From NCBI GenBank assembly GCA_963823675.1, contig CAWGMT010000008.1, forward strand, positions 1,302,001 through 1,366,000: a stretch of 64,000 bases of DNA, in the 5' to 3' direction. The position numbers and the translations under genes were made by a program. This stretch comes from CAWGMT01 sp963823675 (GTDB lineage: Bacteria > Planctomycetota > Planctomycetia > Isosphaerales > Isosphaeraceae). Positions 19,848 to 29,057 of this stretch are shown piece after piece; positions within the stretch are counted from its first letter, which is position 1, and each line of letters begins with the position of its first letter. The notes beneath the pieces are model-generated. The model was not told the DNA's origin, ran no database searches, and was given only the letters and a program-made list of their open reading frames with translations.

Positions 19848-21653
19848 ATGCGATCGAAGGTGACAGTCCGTTCCGTTCCCTGGATTGCGGCCTTCGTGTT
19901 GGCCCTGGCCGGTTGTGGGAGTGATCCTCGCTCCGACGCAACGCCAGCCGCCGTCGGGTCGATGCCGATCATCTCAACTCGCGCCACGCCCACCGTCGCC
20001 AGCGGGTCGCTTGATTCCAAGCCAGGTCCACCTCACCCGACCGAGCCGAGCCCATTCCGGTTCGTGGACATCCTTCCCGGCTCCGGCGTCGATTTCGTCC
20101 ATGTCTCCGGCATGACGGCCGCGAAGCAGTTTCCCACCGCCAATGGATCGGGCCTGGCAGTCTTTGACTTCGACAACGACGGCAGAATGGACCTCTATTT
20201 CTGCACGGGGAACACGCTCCCGCTCGACCCGGCGCGGGCGGTGCCCAACCGACTCTACAAGAACGTGGGAGGCGGCCGGTTCCTCGACGTGACCGAGCGG
20301 TCAGGGCTCGGATTTCGCGGCTATTGCCACGGCGCCATCACCGGCGACATCGACAACGACGGCGATCAGGAAGTCTTCCTCTGCAACTACGGCGGCGACG
20401 CGCTCTTTCTCAATAATGGGGACGGTACCTTCACCGACATTAGCCGATCAGCCGGCCTGACCCAGCCGGACACCTGGTCATCGAGTGCCGCGTTTCTCGA
20501 CTTCGATAACGATGGGTACCTCGACCTCTACGTCAGCCGGTATGGCGACTGGCAGTGGCCACGCGACGACCGCTTCTGCGGCGACTCGGCCCGGAAAATC
20601 CGGCGTTACTGCTCGCCGAAGGAGCTGCGGCCGGTGCGGCACGTCCTTTTTCGAAACCAGGGAGACCGCACCTTCACCGACGTTACGGCCCTCGCCGGGC
20701 TGGGCCGGGCTGATGGTCACGGCTTTGGCGTGGTCGCTGCCGACCTGGATGGCGATGGCCGGGTGGACCTTTACGTCGCCAACGACCAGGACCCGAATTT
20801 CGTGTTCCTCAACGCCGGCGGCGGCACGTTCCGTGACGTGACGTACGAGTCGGGCGCCGGCCTGAACGTCCAGGGACGCACCTCGGCCGGCATGGGAGTC
20901 GATGCCGAGGACGTCGATGGCGACGGCCGCCCCGAGTTGTTCGTGACCAACTTCCAGGAAGAGTACAACACACTCTTCAAAAACCTGGGCGAGGGCGCTT
21001 TCCTCGACGTGACCGCCAATTACGGGCTGGCAGTCGACAGCCTGCCCTGGATCGGCTGGGGATGCGCCCTGGCGGATCTCGACTCCGACGGCTGGCCGGA
21101 TATCGTGGTTGCCAACGGCCACATCGACGACAACGCCCAGGTCTTCGGCCAGCCTGCCGGCTACGCTCAGCCGCCGCTCCTGCACCAGAACGTTGCCGGC
21201 AAGCGGTTCCGGCTCGCCAGCCCAGGCGCTGGATCTTATTTCACCACCAATCATGTCGGCCATGGCCTGGCTGTCGGCGACATTGACGACGATGGCGATC
21301 TCGACCTGGTCATCAGTCACAAGGACGGACCACCGGCCATCCTGCGCAACGACTCGCCGTCCGCCGGCCGGTGGATCCGGCTCAAGCTCATCGGCACCCG
21401 CTCGAACCGCGACGCCATCGGTACGCTGGTGTCCGTCGAGGCCGGCGGCCGGACGATCCGCCGTCAGCGCAAGGGAGGATCAAGTCTGATGTCCTCGCAC
21501 GATCCCCGCCTCCTGATCGGACTGGGACCGGCTGGCGAGTCCGTCAGGGTGACAGTAAAGTGGCCGTCCGGGGCCGTCAGCCGCCAGGGGCCGCTGGCTA
21601 CCAATCGGACTCATGAGATCAGGGAGCCGAGCGCCCTGGGCGTGGGACGTTGA
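19848..21653 (+). CDS. CRTAC1-type FG-GAP/ASPIC-UnbV lipoprotein
   Basis: About 601 residues starting at ATG 19848, which places the lipobox LALAGC at the end of a typical signal peptide; the cysteine would be lipidated. The body consists of FG-GAP/VCBS beta-propeller repeats with calcium-binding D-x-D-x-D-G loops, such as DFDNDGRMDLYF, DIDNDGDQEVFL, DLDGDGRVDLYV and DIDDDGDLDLVI. The C-terminus is an ASPIC/UnbV domain (GTRSNRDAIGTLVSVEAG, then VTVKWPSGAV). This architecture is expanded in planctomycetes and of uncertain function; surface adhesion or scaffolding is plausible. The upstream GGAG gives a usable ribosome site. A second, TPR-fused relative lies at 29058-32091. Confidence 0.9.
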   Translation: MRSKVTVRSVPWIAAFVLALAGCGSDPRSDATPAAVGSMPIISTRATPTVASGSLDSKPGPPHPTEPSPFRFVDILPGSGVDFVHVSGMTAAKQFPTANGSGLAVFDFDNDGRMDLYFCTGNTLPLDPARAVPNRLYKNVGGGRFLDVTERSGLGFRGYCHGAITGDIDNDGDQEVFLCNYGGDALFLNNGDGTFTDISRSAGLTQPDTWSSSAAFLDFDNDGYLDLYVSRYGDWQWPRDDRFCGDSARKIRRYCSPKELRPVRHVLFRNQGDRTFTDVTALAGLGRADGHGFGVVAADLDGDGRVDLYVANDQDPNFVFLNAGGGTFRDVTYESGAGLNVQGRTSAGMGVDAEDVDGDGRPELFVTNFQEEYNTLFKNLGEGAFLDVTANYGLAVDSLPWIGWGCALADLDSDGWPDIVVANGHIDDNAQVFGQPAGYAQPPLLHQNVAGKRFRLASPGAGSYFTTNHVGHGLAVGDIDDDGDLDLVISHKDGPPAILRNDSPSAGRWIRLKLIGTRSNRDAIGTLVSVEAGGRTIRRQRKGGSSLMSSHDPRLLIGLGPAGESVRVTVKWPSGAVSRQGPLATNRTHEIREPSALGVGR

Positions 21654-21658
21654 AGACT

Positions 21659-21740
21659 GTAGTCATCACGCTCCGCGTGATGTCCCGTTGTAGTCATCAC
21701 GCTCCGCGTGATGTCCCGTCATGCGAAGCGTGACGACTAC
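21659..21740. repeat. short palindromic repeat array (copies 1-2 plus an inverted copy)
   Basis: Two identical 24-bp units at 21659-21682 and 21690-21713, separated by TCCCGTT, each hold the palindrome CATCACGCTCCGCGTGATG. A decayed copy in inverse orientation occupies 21721-21740. The same unit occurs three more times at 36746-36831. The 7-nt spacing rules out CRISPR; it behaves like an intergenic REP family, here directly after the CRTAC1 stop codon, where it could also act as a hairpin terminator. Confidence 0.85.
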
Positions 21741-21796
21741 TGCAATTTCCGGCGCAACGCCAAGTCGGCCGCGGACGTCCGACTTCTCGCGGGCTT

Positions 21797-22255
21797 TCAA
21801 CTTCGAAGACCGGCTTGTCGCAGAACCCCATCGATCCATTCACGATCTTCTAGGCCAAAACTCGGCGGCGGTGGGGGTGCCCCGTAATCGGCTTCGTCGT
21901 CCGCCCCGATGCGATCGTAGGCCGATCGGAAACACGTCTCCAACTCGAGCGATACGCGATCGCCGCCGAGCAGCGGAATCGGAATGGATGAGAGCGGATC
22001 GCGTAGTCCCCAGGCATACACCAGATGATTCCATCCCGTCGGCGTGGCCTGGGCGACATAAGCCAGGTAATCCGAATCCGTGGTGAGTGAAACCGGAACC
22101 GGCGGACGTTGGCCGCCGCGGAGGAGGTCGATTTCGATCCAATGCAGCCCGCCATGCAAAGCAGAGGACCTTTTTTCCCGATAGCGTGCCTGGCCAATCG
22201 AACCGGCCTCTTTGTTGGATGGGAACGGATCCATTCCCGGAAACGGACACGGCAT
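21797..22255 (-). pseudogene. DUF4058 gene with large internal deletion
   Basis: The 152-residue frame keeps the diagnostic start MPCPFPGMDP but then jumps to ARYREKRSSALHGGLHWIEI, which corresponds to the middle of intact family members (compare the YLAKRNQLLESSSHLIEIDL region of the copy at 16997). Roughly 110 residues, including the conserved EIRDxxGxxVVTVIE block, are missing, while the C-terminal half (IDLLRGGQ, PIPLLGGDRVSLELETCF) is preserved in frame. It is therefore an in-frame deletion derivative, probably non-functional unless the mini-protein has kept a role. Confidence 0.72.
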
Positions 22256-22379
22256 GGGCGGTTTCCCCGAATCGGCCTAGAATGGGTGCTGCGAGATTCA
22301 TTACGAACGTCCGATGGGCGCCATTCTAACTTCGAGGCGAGGCGTCCGCCACGCGTGCATGCTAATGTTCCTGAACCGC

Positions 22380-23669
22380 ATGAAGAACGATTCGCGTGCA
22401 AACGACGCGATCTGGGCAGTGAGGGGACTCTCGGCCCGTCCGCGTCTCGCATGGGCTCTGGCGGCCCTCGGCGGGCTCGCGCTGGCGGCGGTCGCTATTG
22501 GATACCTCGGGAACGACGGTCGCGATGATCCGGCGCGGCTCTGGGAGCACGCCAAGACCGCCTGGTCGGCGGGGCGGCTTGAAGAAGCCGAGGCCGTTCT
22601 CGCCCGGTTGGCGCGACGTCGCGCGCCGACTCTCGCCGAGCGCCTCCTCCGCGCCGAAGTGGCGCGGAAGCAGGGGCGGATCGATCGGGCGCTCGCCGCT
22701 CTCGACGGCTTCTCGGGCTCTGATTCCGAGGCAGCCTTGATCTGGCGCACTCGAGGGATGCTCGAAATCGAGCGGGATCGCGCGCGGCCCGCCGAGGCGG
22801 CCTCGCTCCAGGCCATCGCGCTTGATCCCACGCTCGCCGACGCGCGGCGCGATCTCATCAATCTGTACACTCTTCAGTCGCGATGGTCCGACCTCGGGCT
22901 TCAGTTTCGTGCGCTGGCGTCAACGAGTTCGCTGAGTTTCGACGAGCTTTATCTCTGGACTCTCGGCCGCCGGCTCGACGTCGGTCCGGCCGACTTCGCC
23001 GCCAAGCTCGAGCGGATGTTGCGCAATGACCCCGAGGACCGTTCGATCCGGCTGGCCCTGGTCGAAAACCTCCGGCGGCTCGGCCGGCTCGACGAGGCCG
23101 AGAAGGCAATCGAGCCCTTACCCAGCGACGACCCGCGGGCACGTGCCGCCCATGCGCGTCTCGCGCTGGACCGAGGTACGGTGGATACCGCCAGGAAGCT
23201 GCTGGACGAAGGCCCGCCCGATCAGCCTGCACTCGCGCGGCTGCGCGGCCGCCTGTCGTTGGCACAAGGCGACGGGAAGGCCGTCGCCCATTACCGCGCG
23301 GCGCTCGCCGCCGACCCCGACGACCGCGACACGCTCTTCGGCCTCGGACAGGCGCTCCGCCTGGCCGGCAAGCCCGACCTGGCGCAGCCCTATCTCAATG
23401 CCGCCCGCGATCGCGATCAGCTCGAATCACTCATCGAGAACGCCCGCTCCCTGTCGCGGCGGGAAAATGCCCGCGTCCTCGAAGCGATCGGCGACGCCTG
23501 CCGGTCCCTGGGACGCCTCTACCAAGCGCGCGCCTGGTATCGCCTTGCCCTCTCCCGTGACGCCGCTGACCCAGACGTTCAAAAACGCCTCTTCGACCTC
23601 GACGCCACCATCAGCGACGCCCGGCGAATGGATCAACCACACGAGCCGAACGGCGATCATCATCCCTGA
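22380..23669 (+). CDS. membrane-anchored TPR protein
   Basis: About 429 residues from the ATG at 22380 (MKNDSRAND). A single N-terminal membrane helix (LAWALAALGGLALAAVAIGYL) is followed by degenerate tetratricopeptide repeats running to the C-terminus, with typical alternating helices: AWSAGRLEEAEAVLARLA, LRAEVARKQGRIDRALAAL, ENLRRLGRLDEAEKAIEPL and ALRLAGKPDLAQPYLNAA. It is a clear paralogue of the TPR gene at 27802-28987, matching along its whole length; the pair flanks the lipoprotein, DUF1559 and phosphatase-fold genes. TPR solenoids mediate protein interaction; a role in assembling a surface or secretion complex is inferred only. Confidence 0.85.
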   Translation: MKNDSRANDAIWAVRGLSARPRLAWALAALGGLALAAVAIGYLGNDGRDDPARLWEHAKTAWSAGRLEEAEAVLARLARRRAPTLAERLLRAEVARKQGRIDRALAALDGFSGSDSEAALIWRTRGMLEIERDRARPAEAASLQAIALDPTLADARRDLINLYTLQSRWSDLGLQFRALASTSSLSFDELYLWTLGRRLDVGPADFAAKLERMLRNDPEDRSIRLALVENLRRLGRLDEAEKAIEPLPSDDPRARAAHARLALDRGTVDTARKLLDEGPPDQPALARLRGRLSLAQGDGKAVAHYRAALAADPDDRDTLFGLGQALRLAGKPDLAQPYLNAARDRDQLESLIENARSLSRRENARVLEAIGDACRSLGRLYQARAWYRLALSRDAADPDVQKRLFDLDATISDARRMDQPHEPNGDHHP

Positions 23670-24226
23670 ACTGAGCTGGATGATTCCAGCCAAGCCGTGC
23701 CGAAGACCACCAGTGAATCGATTAAGGATGAATCGAGAAGATGCGACAGACGGCGTTTTATTCATCCTTCATCCTTCATCCTTTCTCTTTTCTCCCCGCC
23801 CAACTTTTGTGCGTTCGAGCACGATCGCCAGGCATGTCGGATCAATTTCTGAAGAAATCAGCGGCGTTGCCGCACAGGTTTTATTGGAGCGAACCATATA
23901 CGGCGCCTCGGATTTCACGGCTCTCGCATCGCCCTGGTTCCCGTTTTTATGGTATATATTTTGCAATGGGATTGTGAAAACATTGTGAGATACCTCTTGA
24001 CGGTGTTTGTCCGCGCACACTATCTTGATGACACTCCTGCGAAAAACATCGTGTGGTGCCAGTCAAATGGAACTCTGGCAGACCGCAAGCGGGTTTTACT
24101 AACACGCTCGCGGGTTTGCTGCGCAGCCGCGGCGATGTTCCCTGAAATTCGCCCCCGTACGATTCTCATTCCTTGTACATTCAGTCATTCGGACGATCGG
24201 CACTCTTGATGGGAGGTGTTGTTTTC
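23670..24226. other. AT-richer intergenic region with TTCATCC repeats
   Basis: 557 bp without a supported gene. It holds three direct heptamers TTCATCC at 23761-23781, with an inverse GGATGAA at 23726-23732, then a stretch that is clearly richer in A/T than the surroundings (around 23940-24020) and contains a possible promoter. Both features make it the likely control region for the lipoprotein and DUF1559 genes downstream. Confidence 0.6.
23997..24026 (+). promoter_or_regulatory. possible sigma-70-type promoter
   Basis: TTGACG (23997-24002) and TATCTT (24021-24026) are separated by 18 nt inside an A/T-rich stretch. The -35 match is strong, the -10 is weak. A transcript from here would have an untranslated leader of about 190 nt before the lipoprotein start at 24227. 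No experimental support; pattern only. Confidence 0.3.
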
Positions 24227-24478
24227 ATGCGTTCCAAATCGGGAATCCGGGTCGTGGCCTGGTCGGCTGTTTCGTTCCCGGCGTTGGGGTTGGCGTTGGC
24301 TCTGCTTTGCGCGGGTTGCGACTCTGGAGGGTCCCCTAGCCCGGAGGCGCAGAAGGCCGCTGAATTGCAAAAGGAGAGCGCCAAGAAAATCTTGGACGAA
24401 ACCAATGCCGCCGCTGCCAAGAAGGGTGGCGATCGGTTCAAGTTCGGCGGGAAACCGGGTGCGACTGGGGGAAACTAG
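24227..24478 (+). CDS. small lipoprotein
   Basis: 83 residues from the ATG at 24227, with GGGAGG about 10 nt upstream. The signal peptide (VAWSAVSFPALGLALALLCAGC) ends in the lipobox LCAGC; after the lipidated cysteine comes DSGGSPSPEAQKAAEL, a charged helix rich in Ala/Lys/Glu and a Gly-rich tail. Very small lipoproteins of this shape are commonly found immediately before DUF1559 prepilin-like genes in planctomycetes, and here the DUF1559 start is 86 bp downstream on the same strand. That pairing suggests joint function at the cell surface; the molecular role is unknown. Confidence 0.82.
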   Translation: MRSKSGIRVVAWSAVSFPALGLALALLCAGCDSGGSPSPEAQKAAELQKESAKKILDETNAAAAKKGGDRFKFGGKPGATGGN

Positions 24479-24564
24479 TCGGTGATCGGTGACAGGTTGG
24501 TTCGGACTGATTCATTTCTTAATCGTTTCGGTTTTGCTTTCGTTGTTCTGAAGGAGTGACTTCC

Positions 24565-25680
24565 ATGCTCAAGACCGTCGGCCGTAGGGTGAAGCATTCT
24601 GGCTTCACGCTGATTGAATTGTTGGTCGTGATTGCAATCATCGCCGTCTTGATCGCGCTGCTCTTGCCGGCGGTTCAATCCGCCCGCGAGGCGGCCCGCC
24701 GCGCTCAGTGCATCAACAACTTGAAGCAACTGGGGTTGGCCATGCACAACTACCTCTCATCCCAGAACGCGTTTCCGCAAGGGATTCAGTGGCAAGCCAA
24801 CTACCACAGCGGCGGTTGCTGGACCAGTGGAAGCTGTCTGGCGTCGTTGACGATGTTCCTGGAACAGATCCCCGTCTTCAACGCCACCAATTTCAGTGTC
24901 AACATGTACAACGAGCCCAACACGACGATCTCGGCCATCGGCATCTCGTCGTTGTGGTGCCCCAGCGACCCGATTGTCGCCAATGCCTATACCTATCCCG
25001 CGGGGGCGGTTGGCACGCTGCCAGGTTCGGTCCTGCCGATGCACTTCACCTCATACGGCGCCAATGCGGGAGAGTTCTTCATCCTCGATACGACCAGTTC
25101 GGTTTTTCCACCAGCGGGATGCCAGGTCACTGGCGCCGACGGCGCACCCGGCGAACAGCAGATGAACGGCGTCGTCTACTACCTGAGCCATGTCACTTTG
25201 CAAATGATCACCGACGGGACCAGCAACACGTTCCTTTTCGGCGAGCGCGCTCACGGAAAGTTCCCGACTTCCGAGGTGAACTGCTGGAACTGGTGGACCT
25301 CCGGCAATTACGGCGACACGATGTTTATGACGCTCTACGGGATCAATACGTGGAACAAGGCGCCGTTCAACGTCCTCAAGGGCGGCCAGTGCGTGATGTG
25401 GACTGGGCCAGACGAGTTCGTCTCGTCGCTGGGCAGCTTCCATCCCGGCGGTGCCAACGTCGGCTTCTGCGATGGCTCGGTCAAGTTCCTCAAGGACTCG
25501 ATCAGCAGTTGGCAGATCAACCCAGCGACTCTCGGCTCGGGCGACCCGCCGGGTTGCCTGCCGAACGGCGTGAGCCGTCCTTCCCAGGTCTACGTCATCC
25601 CGATTGGCACACAGGTCGGGGTGCTACAACAGCTTTCAACCCGAAGTAACGGCGAGGTCGTGAGCTCCGATCAGTATTGA
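24565..25680 (+). CDS. DUF1559 protein with type II/IV prepilin N-terminus
   Basis: About 371 residues. The N-terminus is a textbook prepilin: KHSGFTLIELLVVIAIIAVL, with cleavage expected after Gly before the Phe and the conserved Glu at +5, followed by the AREAARRAQCINNLKQLGLA helix. The rest is the DUF1559 domain, including SLWCPSDP and the H-x-G-G-A-N-V-G-F-x-D-G-S-V motif (HPGGANVGFCDGSVKFLKDS). The start at 24565 has AAGGAG at ideal spacing; an in-frame ATG at 24556 lies inside that site. These proteins are massively expanded in Planctomycetes and are thought to form pseudopilus-like surface structures. A rho-independent terminator follows at 25725. The frame is intact. Confidence 0.95.
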   Translation: MLKTVGRRVKHSGFTLIELLVVIAIIAVLIALLLPAVQSAREAARRAQCINNLKQLGLAMHNYLSSQNAFPQGIQWQANYHSGGCWTSGSCLASLTMFLEQIPVFNATNFSVNMYNEPNTTISAIGISSLWCPSDPIVANAYTYPAGAVGTLPGSVLPMHFTSYGANAGEFFILDTTSSVFPPAGCQVTGADGAPGEQQMNGVVYYLSHVTLQMITDGTSNTFLFGERAHGKFPTSEVNCWNWWTSGNYGDTMFMTLYGINTWNKAPFNVLKGGQCVMWTGPDEFVSSLGSFHPGGANVGFCDGSVKFLKDSISSWQINPATLGSGDPPGCLPNGVSRPSQVYVIPIGTQVGVLQQLSTRSNGEVVSSDQY

Positions 25681-25724
25681 TCGGTCGTTGCACGCTTCGA
25701 ATTGCTTGACGCATTTCGCGAGAG

Positions 25725-25757
25725 AACCAAGGCCGCCCGGCCTTGGTTTTCTTTTTG
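25725..25757 (+). terminator. rho-independent terminator after the DUF1559 gene
   Basis: AACCAAGGCC (25725-25734) pairs with GGCCTTGGTT (25739-25748) across a 4-nt loop, followed by TTTCTTTTT. Stem, short loop and T-run are all present, 45 nt after the stop codon. It should end the lipoprotein-DUF1559 transcript and separate it from the next gene. Confidence 0.85.
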
Positions 25758-25817
25758 GCTGAAGACGGATGGCCACTTGAACCGGTGCGCCGATCACATC
25801 CGGCTCGAACAAATCGC

Positions 25818-27773
25818 ATGATCCCTTCGAATGGATCGGCTGGGACGTCGAGATCCCCGGGCCGGCTGCGCCCGATCGAGATCTTCGCACTGGCAGCGTC
25901 GTGCGGGCTGGCGTCTGGACTGCTTGAAGTCGGCACGAGAGTGCTCTGCCATCACATCGACGCGCCAGATCGGATGTACATGATGAGCCGGCACTTCGTG
26001 TGGTTGGCTCCGTTATCCAACCTGCTGCTGTTCTCCGGAGCCGGTTTGATCCTTGCGCTGGCGACCTGGATCAGGCCTCACGCTGGCGGATGGCTCTGTT
26101 CACGGCTGGTCTGTTTCCTGGCCGTGCTGCCGCTACTCATGGTGGCAAGTCGACGAATTCATCCGGTCGCCTGGGTAATCCTGGCTTCGGGCTGCGCACT
26201 GCGGCTTGCGCCGTTCGTCGAACGGCATCCGGCCAGGTCCCGGCGACTGCTCGCGCTCGGTTTTCCTGGTCTCCTGATCATTGTGCTGGCGCTGGCGATT
26301 TCCGTGTTCGGGCGCGACTGGCTCAAGGAGCGGCGTGAGCTCAGTCGTCCCGCGCCGCATGGCGACGCCCCGAACGTGCTCCTGATCGTGCTCGATACCG
26401 TGCGGGCCGACCGATTGAGTCTTTACGGCTATGAGCGGTCCACCACTCCGAACCTCGAGCGACTGGCCCGCCAGGGCATCCGCTTTGACGCGGCGCGCGC
26501 GACCGCCCCGTGGACCCTGCCATCGCACGCGAGCTTCTTCACCGGACGCTGGCCCCACGAGCTCGGCACCAGGTGGGCCGCCCCCCTGGACGAGAGGTTC
26601 CCGACGCTGGCCGAGTATCTGGGAGCAAACGGCTATGCAACCGCGGGTTTCATCGGCAATACGTTCCTTTGTTCCTACGAGACCGGGCTTGACCGTGGCT
26701 TTACTCATTACGAGGATTATGTCCTCGGCCGTTTCGGACTGCTCAGCGTGGCCTGGCTGCCTGACCACGCCTTGGGTCTTGTGTCGGACTGTGGTCGTTT
26801 GATGAGCCGATTACTGAACCCGGGCCCGCTGCGCACCCGGATTGAATCTTTCTTTGAGCCGCTTTTCGTCATGGCCCGAAAGAAAGACGCCCACGCGCTC
26901 AATGGCGCGTTCTTACGCTGGCTTTCGCAACGGCCACAACCAGGGCGTCCATTCTTCGCGTTCCTCAATTACTTTGATGCTCATGCGCCCTACGTGCCCC
27001 CGCCCGGAGCTGAGTATCCCTTTGGTCTGAAGCCCGAGAGCCAGTCGGATTTCATCTTTCTGATCGAGCACTGGCCGATCATCCCCGATAAGCTGCTCTT
27101 GTCGCGCCGCTACCGGCAGTTGGCCCGAGATTCCTACGACAACTGTATCGCCTATCTGGACAGGCAGTTAGGCGATTTGGTCAGCGAGTTGCGCGCGCGC
27201 CGAGTGCTCGATCGCACGCTCCTGGTCGTTGTCTCGGACCACGGCGAGGGGTTGGGAGAGCATGATCTCTTCGACCACGGCGAGAGTCTTTACCGCACGG
27301 AGATCGGAGTCCCGCTCTTGGTCGTCCCGCCCGCTCACGGCCAGCATCCGGTCGTCGTTGACCAGACTGTCAGCCTGCGCAATTTACCTGCGACCATCGT
27401 GGATCTGGTGGGCTTGAGCGGGAACTCACGCTTTCCCGGAAAGTCGCTTGCCCGTCTCTGGCGGAATGACCGGCCGCAGTCCGCCGCCGGTGCTCCAGCG
27501 GACGACGTGATCTCAGAGCTTCCCACTCCGAATCCGGCCAATCCGAACCGCGGCCGGTCACCAGGAGCGCGCGGTCCGTTGATTTCGCTGGCCGCAGGCG
27601 ATTTCGTTTATATCCGCAATCAAGCAGACGGCACCGAGGAATTATTCAACGAGCGCGACGACCCGCGCGAGCTGAGCAACCGGATCATCCACCAGTCCAT
27701 GCAACCGGTCTTGGAGCGCTTTCGCGACCACCTCAAACAGTTCGAAGCGACAATCGCGGGCGCGGTGCGGTGA
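25818..27773 (+). CDS. membrane-bound sulfatase-superfamily enzyme with Thr at the nucleophile position
   Basis: About 651 residues from ATG 25818. The first 190 residues hold about five membrane segments; from about residue 200 an alkaline-phosphatase-fold domain begins (NVLLIVLDTVRADRLSLYGY, whose Asp binds metal). Later metal-ligand motifs are present: NYFDAHAPYVPP and VVVSDHGEGLGEHDLFDHGE. The position that is Cys or Ser in formylglycine sulfatases (C/S-x-P-x-R) reads TLPSHAS, so Thr takes the nucleophile place and the Arg is His. This resembles phosphoglycerol or phosphoethanolamine transferases (Thr nucleophile) more than classical sulfatases, although related annotated sulfatases share PWTLPSHAS. 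It sits between two paralogous TPR genes. A role in modifying surface glycans or lipids is inferred. Confidence 0.8.
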   Translation: MIPSNGSAGTSRSPGRLRPIEIFALAASCGLASGLLEVGTRVLCHHIDAPDRMYMMSRHFVWLAPLSNLLLFSGAGLILALATWIRPHAGGWLCSRLVCFLAVLPLLMVASRRIHPVAWVILASGCALRLAPFVERHPARSRRLLALGFPGLLIIVLALAISVFGRDWLKERRELSRPAPHGDAPNVLLIVLDTVRADRLSLYGYERSTTPNLERLARQGIRFDAARATAPWTLPSHASFFTGRWPHELGTRWAAPLDERFPTLAEYLGANGYATAGFIGNTFLCSYETGLDRGFTHYEDYVLGRFGLLSVAWLPDHALGLVSDCGRLMSRLLNPGPLRTRIESFFEPLFVMARKKDAHALNGAFLRWLSQRPQPGRPFFAFLNYFDAHAPYVPPPGAEYPFGLKPESQSDFIFLIEHWPIIPDKLLLSRRYRQLARDSYDNCIAYLDRQLGDLVSELRARRVLDRTLLVVVSDHGEGLGEHDLFDHGESLYRTEIGVPLLVVPPAHGQHPVVVDQTVSLRNLPATIVDLVGLSGNSRFPGKSLARLWRNDRPQSAAGAPADDVISELPTPNPANPNRGRSPGARGPLISLAAGDFVYIRNQADGTEELFNERDDPRELSNRIIHQSMQPVLERFRDHLKQFEATIAGAVR

Positions 27774-27801
27774 TCCGCGTCCCTTCCGAAGGGAACTGTT
27801 C

Positions 27802-28987
27802 GTGAAACTCCCCCGCGCACGAGTCTGGCTCTGGATCGGCACCTTCTCGCTGATTGTTCTTTGTACAGCGACCTGGCATTATCTGGCCAACCATCGCGCA
27901 AATCGACTGCCGATTCAATCCTCGAGCGAGCGCAGGAGAACCTGCGGGCCGGACGGTACGATGACGTCGCGTCGGCCCTGGCCCGCCTCAACCAGTTGCG
28001 CACGCCCACTCCCACGGACTGGTTCTTGCGCGCGCAACTCGCACTCATCCGGCACCAACCCGACGAGGCCATCGCCAGCCTGGCCCGGGTTCCCGACGCC
28101 GATCACTCGGCCGCGCGTGCCCGGTTGCTTGCCGGCCAGATCCAGCGGCAGGAGGACCGTCTCCGCCTGGCAGAAGACGCATTTCGCACCGCGCTGCGGC
28201 TTGATCCTTCGCTTGTCCAGGCCCACCGCGAATTGATTTACATTTATGGCATGCAGTTGCGACGGCCCGAGATCAATGATGAGTTCCTGGCGTTACAGAA
28301 GCTGACCGGGCTTTCGTATGACGAAGTGTATCGCTGGACGTCGCTCCTGAACAATTCCTGGGAACCGGGCGACGTGATCGGGGACCTGATACGTTTCGTC
28401 CAGGCCGACGCCCTTGACCGCTGGTCGCGGTTGGCCCTGGCGGAAAACCTGCGCAAGATGGGCCTGCACGTCACGGCGGAGTCTGCTCTGGCCGTGTTGC
28501 CTCGGCAAGACCCCAAGGCCAATCTGATTCGAGCGCAGATCGCGTTTGACCGCCAACAAACGGAAAAAGCGAATGCGTTACTCAAGCTCGGCAGGGACGA
28601 CGATCCGGCCGTTGCACGGCTGCGCGGCCGTCAAGCCCTTGCCCGACGGGACCCTCGGTCGGCCGTGCGGCAGTTCCGGGTCGCCTTTGCCGCAGATCCC
28701 AACGATCACGAGACACTCTTCGGTTTGCAAAGCGCTCTGGAGCTGTTGTGCGACGAGAAGGAAGCCAGGCCGGTTCGCGAGACAGGCGCAACGTCAGTCA
28801 ACTCAATACGCTGCTTCAGCGTGCTCGCGCCGGCGAGGCCGAGCGAAACCCGGACCTGTTGCGACAGCTAGGAATCACCTGCGCCGCCTTACGACGGGAT
28901 GAAGAGGCTCGTGCGTGGCTCGAGCTGGCAATCGCCCGCAATCCCCTCGACACGGAGTCGCAACAAGCCTTGTTCCGGCTCAGATGA
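27802..28987 (+). CDS. membrane-anchored TPR protein, paralogue of 22380-23669, two frame breaks
   Basis: Three frames align end to end with the TPR protein at 22380. Frame one (27802 to about 27905) gives a membrane helix, VWLWIGTFSLIVLCTATWHY. Frame two (about 27910 to 28770) has the repeats, such as AQENLRAGRYDDVASALARL and AENLRKMGLHVTAESALAVL. Frame three (about 28780 to 28987) supplies the end, LLRQLGITCAALRRDEEARA, matching the paralogue's IGDACRSLGRLYQARAW. Breaks are therefore near 27905 and 28775; about 394 residues in total. The start lies 29 nt after the phosphatase-fold gene, so they are co-transcribed. Preservation of all parts argues for sequencing indels rather than decay. Confidence 0.75.
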
Positions 28988-29057
28988 GGTACAATCGCGA
29001 GAAAGCCGTTCGCGCCATTCATGTTCTACCAATGCACTGCAGGCAGAATTGCAAGCC

